Shown here: positions 11,729-24,201 of the stretch, one piece after another
How the letters are laid out: each line of letters begins with the position of its first letter
Numbering within the stretch: the stretch's first letter is position 1
Origin: Gnetum montanum
Lineage: Eukaryota > Streptophyta > Gnetopsida > Gnetales > Gnetaceae
Direction: 5' to 3'
DNA length: 64,000 bases
Assembly: GCA_015680685.1 (NCBI GenBank)
Contig: MNCI01013908.1
Coordinates: forward strand, 1,669,375-1,733,374
Notes under the pieces: generated by a model
What the model saw: the letters and a program-made list of their open reading frames with translations, nothing else
What the model was told of the DNA's origin: nothing
The model's database searches: none
Position numbers and translations under genes: made by a program

Positions 11729-14000
11729 ATGCCTCTAAAGAAAATCTTGAAAGCCAAAGAACCATCTCAACCACACAAGAAGAGGCCTAGAAGAAGAGGA
11801 AGAGGAAGAGAAGAAGATCAACCTCCTATTGAGAAACAAGAGACTCAATTATATTCTATTCAATAGCCAAAACTCCAACAAGGAAATTTGCATAAGTAGA
11901 GGCTACAACACCTCCAAATTTAGAACTAAACCAATAACTCACACTTGCAGACGAATGTGTTCAAGTTATCAACGACAAGTACATCATGCCCATAGTTATT
12001 GTAGAACTGAATTTTAGCCCATTTATGAAGTTTGCACCCATAGAAGTTTGAGAGTAATTGCAAGCATTATCATTTTGGCCTACACTTTCTACAATTGATG
12101 ACTAGTATTTTAGAGGGGCTTTTTAGTTTTTGCATAACAAATAGAATGATTGCATAGTTAAGATTGAAGGTGTCTAGTATTGTATTTAGTTGAAGCAATT
12201 ACAAAGGCATTGAATCTTTCAAATATTAGAGCCAACATAGCCTAGCTATTCATAAGTTAAAATATAAATGCTAGAAATCTTTGGCTATAAAGCGCATATG
12301 GAATGATGGAGAAGGAATACAATGGATTATCCACTATTGAAAAGATCTATTTCAAGATTGGTACCTCTCACATATTTCTTACCAAGAGGCTAAATAGAAT
12401 TCTCACATATGTTGCTAAGGGAATTTTCACTAAGTTTCAAGCAAACATGACCCATTTTTTATTTTAGAAAATCCAAAGAATATTTGAAGAGAAGAAGTTA
12501 GGGAAATTGATCCTTTCATTTTCCTATTTAATAAGGAAACTATGTAGATAGGCAAGCATTTTGACCTAGACTAATGATATACCAAGAAAAGCTCCAAATG
12601 CATCATATGTAGAAGTTTCCAAGCTAGTGCCACCTAAGAAAGATAAAGTGGAAAAGCCACTAGGCATTGACACAGTAGCAACATTAACACCAATAGCTAA
12701 CATATCAAATACAAGTACATAACACATAGGATCTAGTGTATTAGTAATAGAGCAAGCATGACATAGTGTCCCAATAGCACAACAAAAATATTATAGGCTT
12801 GCTATGAGCCATTTGCAATGGATTGTTGAGATTTTAAGCTAGGAAAGTAGGGAAATATCAAGCATGTATACAATTAGGGAGAATCCTAGCCATCTTGTAG
12901 TCTCAATAGGATTACTCAGTGGTCAAGTTTTCTTGCAAGATGTAGAAGAAAAGTAGACACAATAGATTTTAAATAATGTTGCATTGTTTCATGTCACATT
13001 GAGAATTGGAGAAGGAGTAACACTAGTCATCATGTAGCACAAAGATCCACAAGGGGCAGCATAGTTGATAACTTATCAAAGAAGCTTTCCATGTCTTTAT
13101 TGTGCTACAAATAGATATTTAGAAGCCAAGGACGCATGGACCATTGCAAGACCATCTGGCAAAGACAAAGGTAAAGAAAACGAAGTAGTATTTTCTAAAG
13201 AACATGAAGATGCCCTAACTAGATTACTACAAATAGATCAAATCATACAAAATCTTTTTGAAATTCCTAGTAATATCATAGTAGTTCAATTTGAACTAAT
13301 TTCTACAAAAGGGAACTTAGTTATTACATAAACAAGATTGCAACATGTAGAGTTAAGGATCTAGAGGCTACACGATCAATTTGTCCAACTCAAAATTTAA
13401 TAATAAGATCTAGCTAATTGCATCACACCAAAACACATCAATGCCTTTAGGACTGAACAAGTTAAGCAGCTAATTGTTGAACAACATTAACTTAGGATGG
13501 AAAGAGAACAAGCAACTTGGGATGCATTAGAATAGACACAAAAACATATCACAATGCTAAAGTAATCACAAAGTTATAAGCATATAACAAAAGGCTTATT
13601 GCAAATAATAGAAGGTTGATAAATGTGAAAAAATGGAAGAACATGTTAGAGAAAACTTTTCATTAGCTAAGAAAGCAATTTACCCATGTCAACTTAAAGT
13701 GAAACAATTAACCCAAGAAAATAAAACCTTATTGATGTAAGAAGTCTATGCAATCCATCAAAAGTTTGATATAGAAATTAGCACATGTAAAAATAAGGCC
13801 AAGATGCATGAAAACTTATAGCAAGATTTTAGAAACTAGATATGCATATACAAATAAGTAAATGAAAAGGAGATCCAAATGATGAAGGAAAAAATCAACC
13901 TAGTCATGCAGTATCTTTGAAATTGGAACCTTGGTCACTCAAGTAGAATTTAAGGTCAAATATTTGCAAATTTAAGATTTAACAAAGTACATGGAGTTCA
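11729..14000 (+). pseudogene. 3' ORF (post-integrase) of gypsy element X, part 1
   Basis: A decayed gene of unknown function that aligns to the extra ORF of copy E. It opens MPLKKILKAKEPSQ, followed by an Arg/Lys-rich stretch. The middle part (about 12290-12600) reads EKEYNGLSTIEKIYF and later SFSYLIRKLC, matching EKEYDMFTLAKHIYF-like and LCLIWKLYKR segments in E. The second half is helical and coiled-coil-like. Many stops are present. The frame stops at the Copia LTR and resumes at 23000 and again at 36185. The LI-x-x-L-C segment resembles the end of the plant retroelement domain PF20167, a tentative assignment. Confidence 0.55.
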
Positions 14001-15095
14001 TGTTGACATTTTGGTATGTCAAAAACTTAGAAAATGTAAAATGTGAAAAATGTGTTTGTATTACCTTGTAGGACTAAGTAAGACCAAGAGCATGATGGGA
14101 TCGAAACAATAACATAATTAAGAGCTTTAATATATCAAGACATTAGATTGGGATAAAGAGAAAATCCTGAGTCAAAACAAGAGCTATGTTGAGATGATAA
14201 GAAGAACCAAAACTTCAAAATGAGAGCTACATTGAGATGATAAAATAAGAGCTGAAAGGAAAAGACAAGAGCCGGGATTCAAATGAAGTCTATGAGTCAA
14301 ATGAAGATGTTCCAAAGACTACCGATGTGCCAAAATGACACAGGAATGCTTTAGAAAGAAAAATGATCTAGAAAAGTATAAATTTCACAAAAATAGTAAA
14401 CATCTATCTTGGAGAATAGATGTTTCGTGATAGACGTCTCACTATAGATGTCTCCACTTTCAAGTAGACATCTCTTCTGCATTGTGGTTAGTTGTAGTTA
14501 GATGTCTCATCCTTGAAGTAGACATCTAAACTAGCCATTTAGTAGCTATTGTATGAATTTTGAGGAGTTTTTAAAAACTCAAAGGATATAAGACTAAGTG
14601 AAATTCTTGGGAACAGGGTAAGTACTATTCATTAAAAGATCTATCATTGGCTACTCAAATAGAACTTACTTTTGTTCTTCATTGATTCATCATTTGTATA
14701 TATTTTATGTAGTGAGCTTCAATTGTAAGGACTTAATAAATCAAGTAATAATATTTCCTTGATCTTTTTATTTTTTTTTCTTTATAGCCTTGTGGGGTTG
14801 ATGTGCTTCTTGTAGGAAGGCATCTTCATTGAGCTTGTTGGGACTTTGCGGGTTTGAGTGGTTTTGTAGCAAGGAAACACTCTAGAGTAGAGCTTAAATC
14901 TTGTAAAGTTTATGATGCCCTTTAAGCCATAGTTTTTTTGAAGCAATGAAGTCCAGTGGTATGAATATATTCTACCCTCTAAATGTGGATGTACCTAAGT
15001 TAGGAAGCTATCTAAAAATTATGCTTGATTTTGGTGGCTACAATAATTTTAAATGGAAACCTTATTCAATGCTCCTTCTAAGTTCTTGATCCTCA
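14001..15095 (+). mobile_element. 5' LTR of the Copia element
   Basis: 1095 bp, TGTTGACATT...GATCCTCA, matching 21814-22999 throughout. It holds palindrome-like AGATGTCT/AGACATCT repeats at 14400-14530. Just downstream, CATATCAAAGCC (15100-15111) resembles the usual Copia initiator-Met primer site TGGTATCAGAGC. Confidence 0.8.
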
Positions 15096-16260
15096 AGTCA
15101 TATCAAAGCCCAGTACTCATGGTTTTAAGCATTACAACTCAGGAGTAAATAGTGGAAGGAGGATCATACATCAAGTCACCAATGTTCAATGGGGTCACTG
15201 TTACATGCTAGAAGACTCACATGCAAGAGTTCTTTAAGTACATAAGGTTCTTAGTTTGGGCATTCATCTTGGATGGTTGAACTCAACTCATCGGTAGCAT
15301 TTTGGGTAGTAAAGGTAAGACTAGAGGTAATAAATCTAAACTTTCATATTTTGATTCCTTTTCTATGGAATGTTAGATATGTGGTGGAAGAGGCCATATG
15401 GTCACTAAATGCTGCAATGTTTACAAGTCACAAGAGAAGGAGTATAGTGAAGAAATAAGATGAAGTAGCATCTATATAAGGTAGGATGATGAAGAGGAAA
15501 CAAGAATTACACTTGAAGATTCATCTCAAGAACCCATCAATGATTCAATCTCTAATGATGAAGCTAATGAAGATGAGACTTCTTTGGAAGAAAGGTATGA
15601 GCTAATTTTTAATGAGGTAATTTCCTTTCAAAGTTTATGTAGCAAAATGAGAAAGGCCATGTATAGTAAAGAATTAGTGATAGCTCAACTTAATATAAAG
15701 TGCTCAAGTCTTGAAAAGAAAAACTCTAATCTAAGGATTGAGGTAGAAAAGCTAACCCTTTCCTATTAGCAGATTAACAAGGATCTTGCAAATTTGAAGC
15801 TCATCAATGATAGGTTAACACAAGAGAAGGAGACTCTACAAATCATTCTAGGACAAAGTAAATATGCAAACAATGAAAGAAAGCTAAGAAGTCATTTCCA
15901 TTATAAGACATCTACAAGAACTTCATTGAATGAGAGTTATACACCCAAGTTTACTCATGTAGCCCAAATGAGAAATAGTATTTATTTTTACATTCATAAT
16001 TCTAGGCATAAGCAATCTTATTGTTATTTACGATCAAATCATTATAAATTAACTACATGATCTTATCAAAAGAAGCCGAGAACGTATGACTTAAAGGCTA
16101 GAAAGGTTTGGAAGCCCACGGTAAGAAAGCTAGAGGAAGAAGTTAGTGACTTAAACAAACATTTTGATGTTAAAAAAGGAAAGGTCATATGCATGCTAAG
16201 GAGGTACTCCATAATAGAGGACCTCATCCTAAACTTCATTAATCATGACCATGCCTAGAT
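15096..16260 (+). pseudogene. Copia-type Gag remnant
   Basis: Nucleocapsid-type gene. A first CCHC knuckle (C-x-I-CGGRGHMVTKC) is readable at 15367-15413. A coiled-coil stretch (15584-15840: LEKKNSNLRIEVEKLTLSY, then LTQEKETLQ) follows. A second knuckle near 15985-16025 (IHNSRHKQSYCY) has apparently lost its first two cysteines to Tyr and His. The order knuckle, coiled coil, knuckle recalls SIRE-type plant Copia elements. The frame is broken by stops, including one inside the first knuckle. Confidence 0.65.
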
Positions 16261-17520
16261 GCAAGCAAGGTAAGTAAGTTTATAATTTTTTCCTTAACTT
16301 GCTATTTTTTTAATTGGTTTATCTTTACAAATACAAGTGGCTAGAAAATTATTGAATGGATGTTACTAAAAATCTTTGTTTATCCAAAGAAATCCACACT
16401 TGGTCTTATAAGGTATTAGGTTATAGATGAAGCAAAATAACTTTAATGGACATTAAATTGACTTATCTTAAGAAAGGATTAATAGATAAAAACCAAGAAT
16501 ATACAAGGTAAGATCAAGTAAGTTTGATTATTAAATAGAACATATATGTCTTGTGATACAACTCATGTTATTATGATCTACATTACTTATTGGATTATAA
16601 TGCTATCATAAAAATTCAAACTATTTTTAAAAAAAATTTTATTGATGATAGAATCATTTGAGTTGGGATCCTTATATGTAATTTATGAATCTTTTAATAA
16701 AAGCATCATTTCAAAGGGATTTCCTTATGAATTATCTACTACATATATTTGAATCATGAATAATAATAATAGAAGACATTAATTTCCAAAAGCCTTCATA
16801 CTTAATCTTAGAAGTTCTACAGATGATTATTAGTGCATAAGTTGCTACTTCATTCTATCTTTGGAAAATCAAGATTGCATTTCTATAAGGAGCTAATTAA
16901 TCCTAAACTCCTCAATGGAAGAATACCATTCTCTTCACAATAGATTGTTGAACATCAAAATAAAAATGATTATGCTATGTTGTTATCTATATTAAAAATT
17001 TCAAAAAATTTTCTTTTATTATAAGATACTACTAATGGAAGGCTTTGGTTTCAAAAGTCTCCATACTTGATCTTGGTATGGTATTGCAGATTTATTTAAA
17101 TGGATCACAATTTGATGAGATTTAAGGATGCATCTCTATAAAGGCAAGGTGACCCATGAAAAGACATTCAAGTAATAGATGGAGATTACAGTTGCTATAG
17201 TGATTTTTGGATCCTTAATGTCTAATCACAATGTTCTTCCTTTCAAAAGGGATTTCTTGTTAACTATCTAGAAAGAAATTACTTGCAAAAAGCATTAATA
17301 ATATTTGCATCTTTGTTTTTGAAGGATATCACTAATGGGAGATCCTAGCCTCCACACTTGATCTTAGAATTTTTGTAGAGGTGATTCTTGTTGCAAATAT
17401 TGCTAATTAAATCCATTCTAATTTTTTTTTTTTTTGATAAATCAAGATTGTAACAAAATAGCATGAAGATCCTAAAAGGCTCAAGGGGATAATACCAATC
17501 TCTCTACAACATATGCATTA
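16261..17520 (+). repeat. Degenerate ~550 bp tandem repeat in the Copia interior
   Basis: Three landmarks recur at similar spacing: CTTAATCTTAGAA/CTTGATCTTAGAA (16800 and 17358), TTTCAAAGGGATTTC/TTTCAAAAGGGATTTC (about 16709 and 17242) and an ATACCA-TCTCT block (about 16921 and 17490). The offsets are about 533-568 bp. Units are strongly diverged and contain no convincing ORF. Confidence 0.45.
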
Positions 17521-20500
17521 TGACCAAAGAGACTAGGAAGAAATACAAGCACGTATGCAGGGGAAGCCTGTTCCTCATCAACAATTATCATCCTATAGGG
17601 CACCAGAGTTGGGGGAGACTTTTGAAACTCTTACCAAAAGAGACTCAAGTAGCAAGACTTCCCACTCCAACACTCATAGCTAAAAATCAGCAAGAAGAGG
17701 ACTATTCATTTTAGAGTATGGTAAAGTATCTAAGGTAAAAGTATGAGTTAATTTTGGTCAAGATATCGTTTGGATATTTTACCTTGTGGCGTATTTCTTA
17801 TGCTGGTATTTAAAATTGACATGGTTATATAAGAATTACTTTATGAAGATCTTGTTAAGGATATGTTTGGTTGTTTTTAATCTTTTGAGATATTTAGTAT
17901 GATAAATTATGTTTCTTTGACCTCTCTTGTGAGTATTTGATCTAATTCTTAAAAGTTGAATATGCATGTATTTACTCTCCTGCCATGGAATTGCTATGCC
18001 TTATCTTTTTGTTGATGTTGGATGATTATAGAATTATGAGATATTTATTTATTTGTTACAAATGGCTTATTGTTTCAGAGATAGGTTACTTGATCTTTAG
18101 TGCTCAAAATTTGGACTTCATCGTTTGGTTTTAAATACTCTTGGACATTAATTGAAACGCTTGGATTAGTTGTGCATCATTAATTTTAACTTTGTTTATG
18201 AACAGATAAGGGGCAACTCTTAATGGAATTTGCTTTCTCATCATCATCCCTATGAAATCAATGCTAAAGGATGTGTATTCTTTTTCATCATGTTTTCTTT
18301 CTTAGCTAAATATTTGTATCTCTATGGTATTATCCTATGATGTTATAAAAGTTTATCCTGTGCAACTTTATTGATGATGTTTGGATTGGTACTTTTCATG
18401 ATCCCCTCCTTTTGGGTGTTGTCCAAAACGGAGGATAGTTTTGTGATATTGATAATGCATACTATATGATGTTGCTCTTTTTATGATATATCTTTGGAGA
18501 TAGGTTTGTGTTGGCACATTTTGGCTATTTCATGGAATAGGTTGGCATGATAAAATTGATTAAAGGTTTTTGCAGTTTTCAGTACTCTCTTATTATTAGT
18601 TGGAGAAGTGGCAAGAATTCCACAAACCATTAACTATGTTTTCTCACTAAATTCATAAGGGAGCTTTTAAAAATCCATTGCAAAGCAATTTTAGATGCTG
18701 AAAGATTGGAGGAAAGGCTGCTGTACTTTGTTAGAATAAACAAAATTTCAACTTGTGGATAAAAAGAAATAGCATCTAGATTTAAAGAAGAAAGAAATGA
18801 AGAATCAAAGTAACTGCAATTGATGGTAAACTGGTCATTGGAAATTACAATATTCTTCATGAAGCAATTTGTTCATGTGCCCTATATATGAAGTGTAGGA
18901 CAAAAAGAAGAAGAGAGAAAAAGAATAAGAGTTAAAATGCAGTTAGCAATATATATAAGAATTGAGAATTGGACGTCACAGTAATATTTATTGACAGCAA
19001 AAGTAGAGACATTGGAAAAAGGAAATTTTTCAAACACTTTGTATATACTCTACATTTGAATCAGCAATGAAAATCGGAAAAACAAGAACAGGTCATGAGC
19101 AATGATTTTAGAAGAAAAACAGCAAGACAAGCATCAAGAATATATCAAAATCTTGCCAATATTAGCACCCAAATCATACAACAGCTGTCCCTGATTCACA
19201 AATTGAATAAAACAAATTTAGAAAGAAAAACACATGAAGCCCTAGGTAAATTTGGGGCAAAGATTTTAGGCGGTTAGAACCCTAAACCACAATTATCATT
19301 TTCTCCTGGAACCTGCAAAAGAAAAAGAAGATCTTCGTCAATAATCCACAATATACAAAGAGTGGAGTCTTCGCATAAAAGGGCAAAAACGCAATAGGGT
19401 TTCTAGCTCGTATTTGACAGAGCTCCAGGGCATGGTAGAGAAATAAACTCCAAGAAAAATGTAGTGCGTAACGGCAGCTAATGGAAATCTTAAATCATGG
19501 TAGACAAGGGCATCCTGCCAAGAATCTGGTCCTAGAAATTCAGTGAATGCAGAGCACACATGGAGGTCTCGTCGAGAATGATGGTTGTAATCATTTCCAT
19601 TGCGCCTTTGGCTCTGCTGGTGTAGGATGTGTACAGTTCATGCAGAAATTGCCAAGATACTCAGCAGAGTTTCAAACCTTTTGACACTAAATAACTATCG
19701 CTAAAAACAGAGCTTCGGTGTATCTAGACGACACCAGTGACTCAGCAAGGATGAATTTGCAGTTGTTCTAGTAACAATACCACACTAGCAAATGGCAAAA
19801 TTCTTCATTTCTTTGCTGTAGGTCAAAAGCTTGATGATTAACAGCCGCGGATTTCCTGTTAATTTGAAATATCTGCATAGGATGGAGTTGGCATTGCTCA
19901 TTATCCCAGTTTTAGTTCAAACATTACTCTTGATGAAACAAGCTCATGCAATAATTCGTGAAAAATACTCTACAAACATCTTGACTACGGTTTTATTATT
20001 CCAAAAAGCCGAACATCCTCATGATCTAGAGAATTTGCACATAAATTGGGAGTGACATAAGAAAAATAATAATATAGATAAATGGGTACCAGTTTGGATA
20101 AGTTACTATGGTTGTTTGGGACCATAAAATTGAAATATGAATATATTTATGGCCAAACCATAATGAGACATGTAGAAACAAAACATGAGTCCTCCATGGC
20201 TTCCTAGTCTATCATGATGGTTGCAACTACAAGATATTCATCACCTATAAACATTAACCCTATGGTGAATATAGCCACTAGATACTTGGCTTCATTTTAA
20301 ATTTTCTATAAATGTTGTAATTTCATGACAATTGTAGCCTCTCAATTAAAATGATGGTTATAACCACTACAAAGTCCACTTGTCAACTACAACTTTTTTA
20401 TCTCCATGGTGACCACTTGGCAACTGAATGGGCCACTTGGCAACTAAATGGGACACTTGTCAACTGCGACTTTTTTATCTCTATGGTGGTTATAAACACC

Positions 20501-21801
20501 CATAATGTTTGTAACTTACCTCACCTTCTCATGATGATTGTAACTACCTTGAGGTTACTATAAAAGGGCTTCAAGGGTAGGAAGGAAAAGGGGTCTCTAA
20601 GGGGGGTCTCAGAGGGGGTTCTCGCTCTAGGTCTTGATGGCTAGGAGGAAGAGCATTTGTAAATAAGACATTGTGAAAGATTGCTTGTAAGATGACCTGT
20701 TAAAGACAACATTTCAGGCTCTTTGTCATAGTCCTATGAGTTATGCTTTTTTTTTATTCTGTTTAAATTGTTTAGCTAGTGGTTTAGATAGTATCATGCT
20801 TGGCAAGTAATTTTGGGATTTTTAGATTGCTCTTTTTGTTCTTGTTGCAAGATAGAAAATTTCTATTAAAATTTTGCCATAGAAGACCTTGTGTTTGAAA
20901 GCCTTAAGAGCATTTTAGTAGTGAATTTTATTATTGTGCAATGTATAAGAACCACTATTGAGATTGTTGTAAGAGAGCCTCTGCATGTAGTCAAGTCGTT
21001 GAACGATTCAATAGTCAAGAGGGTTCAGAAAATCTTTGGTATTTTGATAAGACCATAACAGCTTCTTTTATCTTTAAAGTGAATCTCTGTGGTATTTTAA
21101 TCATAAATTGTCAAGTCTTTTGAAGGTTTTGTTGAATGCAATTGTTGACATCCATTATCTAGCCAAAATAGAGTCTGGTACGTGATAGTTTATGTAGCAA
21201 TTTTTTTGGGGGTAGAATAGTAGGATTGTCTTGAAGAAATTGCTTATTTGAGCCTTGGAAGTTTGAACAATTCGCAGTTATTGAATTTGGGATAGCTTTA
21301 TTGTGAAGTGTTTACTCGTATCATTTTACCTTGTTTAAACATTTGAGATCTTTACACAAATCTGCTTTCTTNNNNNNNNNNNNNNNNNNNNNNNNNNNNN
21401 NNNNNNNNNNNNNNNNNNNNNNNNNNNNNNNNNNNNNNNNNNNNNNNNNNNNNNNNNNNNNNNNNNNNNNNNNNNNTGAATCTCTTTAAAATAAGTCATT
21501 TATAGTTTTACACACAACACAATCATTTCATTTTTCACAACAGCACACACACATACTCACATTAACTACTGAGTCTGTTTGGAGGTATCTGGACCTTGGT
21601 GTTGCCAGAGACCAACAAGCACCTAAATCCTGTTTGAGGACACTTGTTGGCTGTCATGTCCCAAACGGTCGCCAACAGTTTGTTATATGTTCAGTGCATT
21701 AATGAAGATAGACTGAATTTTGCTATATATATAAATGTTTGTGCTTTTATTGTTTATCATATAATGTTATAATGTTATGGTATTATGCTCACCCATTTTC
21801 T
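17521..21801 (+). other. Copia interior with no recognised coding sequence
   Basis: About 4.3 kb, AT-rich, only short ORFs. A less AT-rich island lies at 19180-19830. A tract of repeated CAACT/CACTTGGCAACT motifs and a TATA-like ACTATAAAAGGGC (about 20558) precede a G-rich stretch (20580-20625), possibly another promoter or LTR relic. Nothing else could be identified. The assembly gap falls here. Confidence 0.4.
21372..21476. other. Assembly gap (105 N)
   Basis: A run of N of unknown true length. Single Ns also occur at 27331, 27383 and 39370. Confidence 0.99.
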
Positions 21802-21813
21802 CAAGGGGGAAAT
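21802..21813 (+). other. Polypurine tract of the Copia element
   Basis: CAAGGGGGAAAT directly precedes the TGTTGAC start of the right LTR. This is the expected plus-strand priming site and resembles the usual plant Copia AAGGGGGAGAT. Confidence 0.8.
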
Positions 21814-22999
21814 TGTTGACTTTTTAGTATGTCAAAAACTTAGAAAATGTAGAATGTGGAAAATATGTTTGTATTGCCTTGTAGGACTAAGTGAGACCAA
21901 GAATATGATGAGATTGGGACAATAGCATAACCACGAGCTTTAATGTATCAAGACATTAGATCAAGACAAAGAAAAAATCTTGGGTCAGAATGAGAGCTAC
22001 GTTAAGATGACAAGAACAACCAAGACTTAAAAACAAGAGCTATGTTAAGATGATAAAATAAGAGCTGAAAGGAAAAGATGAGAGCTAGGATTCAAACAAA
22101 GTCCGTGAGTTAAATGAAGATGTTTTGAGAACTTCCGAGATGCCAAAATGACAAAGGAATGCTTTAGAAATTAAAATGATCTAGCAAAGTAGACATTTCA
22201 CAAAAATTGCAAATGTCTATCTTGGAGAATAGATGTCTCATGGTAGACATCTCCACTTTTATGTAGACATCTCTCCTACAATGTGGCTGGTTGTAGTTAG
22301 ATGTCTCATCCTCGAAGTGAACATCTAAATTAGCCATTTGGTAGTAGTTGCATGAATTCCAAGGAGTTTTTGAAAATTTAAAGGGTATAAGACTAAGTGA
22401 AATTATTGGGAAAGGGACAAATGTTATTCATTGAAAGATCTATCCTTGGCTACTCAAAGAGAATTTTCTTTTTTCCTTCACTAGTTCATCATTTGTATGT
22501 ATTGTATGTAGTGAGCTTCAATTACAAGGACTCTATAAATCAAGTTACACTCTTTCCTTGATCTTTTTCTTTTTTTTTCTTTGTAGCTTTGTGAGGTTGA
22601 TGTGCCTCTTGCAAGAAGGTATCTCTGTTGAGCTTGTTAGAATCTTATAGGGTTGAATGGTTTTGCAGTGAAAAAATACTTTGGTGCAGAGCTCACATTT
22701 TGTAAAGGTTGTGGGATCCTTTAAACCTCATTTTGAGTTTGTTAGGACCTTGTGAAGTTGAGTAGTTTCGTAGTGACAAAACACTCTAGAGTGGAGCTCA
22801 AATCTTGTAAAGGTTGTGGTGCCCTTCAAACCACATGTTTTTTAAAGCAATAAGGTTTGAAGGTGTGCACAGATTCTACCCTTCAAATGTGGACGTACCC
22901 TAGTTGGGAAACCACATAAAAATTGTGTTTGATTTTGGTGGCTACAATAATTTTAACTAGGGAACTTATTGAACCCCCCTTCTAAGTTCTCGATCCTCA
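21814..22999 (+). mobile_element. 3' LTR of the Copia element
   Basis: 1186 bp, the direct copy of 14001-15095. It is longer mainly because of an internal 105 bp tandem duplication absent from the left LTR. Confidence 0.8.
22630..22839 (+). repeat. 105 bp tandem duplication in the Copia 3' LTR
   Basis: Units 22630-22734 and 22735-22839 share GAG(C/T)TTGTTAG and TGTAAAGGTTGTGG landmarks exactly 105 bp apart. The left LTR has one unit only (about 14837-14940), so the duplication arose in this LTR after insertion or in its parent. Confidence 0.7.
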
Positions 23000-23084
23000 A
23001 TTAGCAAATTCACACTTTATCAACTTGGCCATGTTAATGGTAGGTTGACCCAAGATTGAATTAGAGCAACAATTAGTTACCATG
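23000..23084 (+). pseudogene. 3' ORF of gypsy element X, 85 bp island
   Basis: Short slice of X's 3' ORF left between the Copia element and copy E. It aligns to copy E at about 34464-34550 (compare CAACTTGGCCATG with AAACTTGGCAATG). The last five bases, CCATG, are the left target-site duplication of copy E. Confidence 0.6.
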
Positions 23085-24020
23085 TGATGAGTCACGTTCA
23101 ATAGGCTGCATCAACAAGGCCTCGTCGACGTAGCCTTGTCATCTGGGCCTCATCGATGAGGTCTAGTCAATGCATCATATCATGCATCAACGAGGCCCTG
23201 TCAATGCAGTGTCTATTTTTGGCTATAAATATGTGCCTCCCAACTACATTTATGGCAATAGAGATTGTAGTTGCAATGAATCTCTTGTAGTTTTTCCATT
23301 TGGAAGTTAGAATTTTTCTCCTAACTGCTCGTAGCAGGAGACATTCAGTGTATGGATCTTTATTCGAGCATTATTGTACCTAAGAATGACAATGTGTGTG
23401 GGAATAAAGACGAGCTTTCTGATAAACCTTATAGCACTTTGGATAGATTAAATATTTTATTTATGCACTTAATGTTTTCAATTATTTGTTAAATGTTTCC
23501 AATTATTTATTAAATGTTTTCTAGAAATTAAGTTAATGAAGCAATTAAGCAAGATAGATTACACACATAAGTATGACCACTTCAAGTGCAACACGTATTT
23601 GCTTAGTAATCCCAATCGCGTTATTGCTTGGTATGCCCAGTAGCATAGCACTTGGTCACCCAACAGTGGATATGTGGGTTCATGTTGTGTACAGAAAGTA
23701 GGACCAGATGCTTATGTTAGGACTAGTTAGACATTAGTTAATTAGTTAAATTAAATTAGTTAGTCCAACCACTTTATTTCTCTTTAAGCACCAAAATCAT
23801 AAAATAAAAAATGATAAAAATTAGATGCCTCGATTACACTTAACCATACCAGTGTACATCACAATTGTAATTGGGAAGACAATAATTGACCTTAAGGCAA
23901 GATTCACTTCTTAGAAGACTAGTGCATCAGAAATGATAAAGTCCATGGAATTTGACCGCATCGTGCATGAACACTTTGTGATTCATATGGTTGTGCGTAA
24001 GGGTACCTCACTGCTCATCA
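23085..24020 (+). mobile_element. 5' LTR of gypsy copy E
   Basis: 936 bp, TGATGAGTCACG...CTGCTCATCA, nearly collinear with 35262-36184. The U3 part (23100-23210) has degenerate repeats of CATCRACGAGGCC. The TATA box is TATAAATAT at 23224-23232. Confidence 0.88.
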
Positions 24021-24021
24021 T

Positions 24022-24039
24022 TGGCATTGTTGCTAGGAA
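24022..24039 (+). other. Primer binding site of copy E
   Basis: TGGCATTGTTGCTAGGAA. Against TGGCGCCGTTGCCGGGG all mismatches are C-to-T or G-to-A transitions. It starts one base after the LTR. Confidence 0.7.
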
Positions 24040-24201
24040 CTTTGTTTGTTGAAACGTGTGCTATCTAGTATTAGTGAATATTATTGATATCATTAGATGA
24101 ACTTAAGATCAACATCACTTGTAACGACATATAAAATTATTAAGCACACTAATAATTTTATTTATTTTGCAAAATTTCTTCTTATTCCCATAGATGTGAA
24201 G

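Larger units (their letters stand above)
14001..22999 (+). mobile_element. Copia-type LTR element without visible pol, nested in X
   Basis: Two direct LTRs (TGTTGAC...CCTCA) flank a 6.7 kb interior. The interior has a Copia-like gag with zinc knuckles and a clear polypurine tract before the right LTR. No integrase, RT or RNase H motif of Copia type was found, so it looks non-autonomous or deleted. It splits the 3' ORF of X: bases before 14001 and after 22999 align side by side to copy E near 34455. No target-site duplication is evident (GTTCA versus ATTAG). A 105-base assembly gap lies inside. Confidence 0.75.

Noticed and set aside
23220-23232. TATA boxes in LTRs as host gene promoters
   Set aside because: They lie in LTR U3 regions at the expected place and drive the elements.
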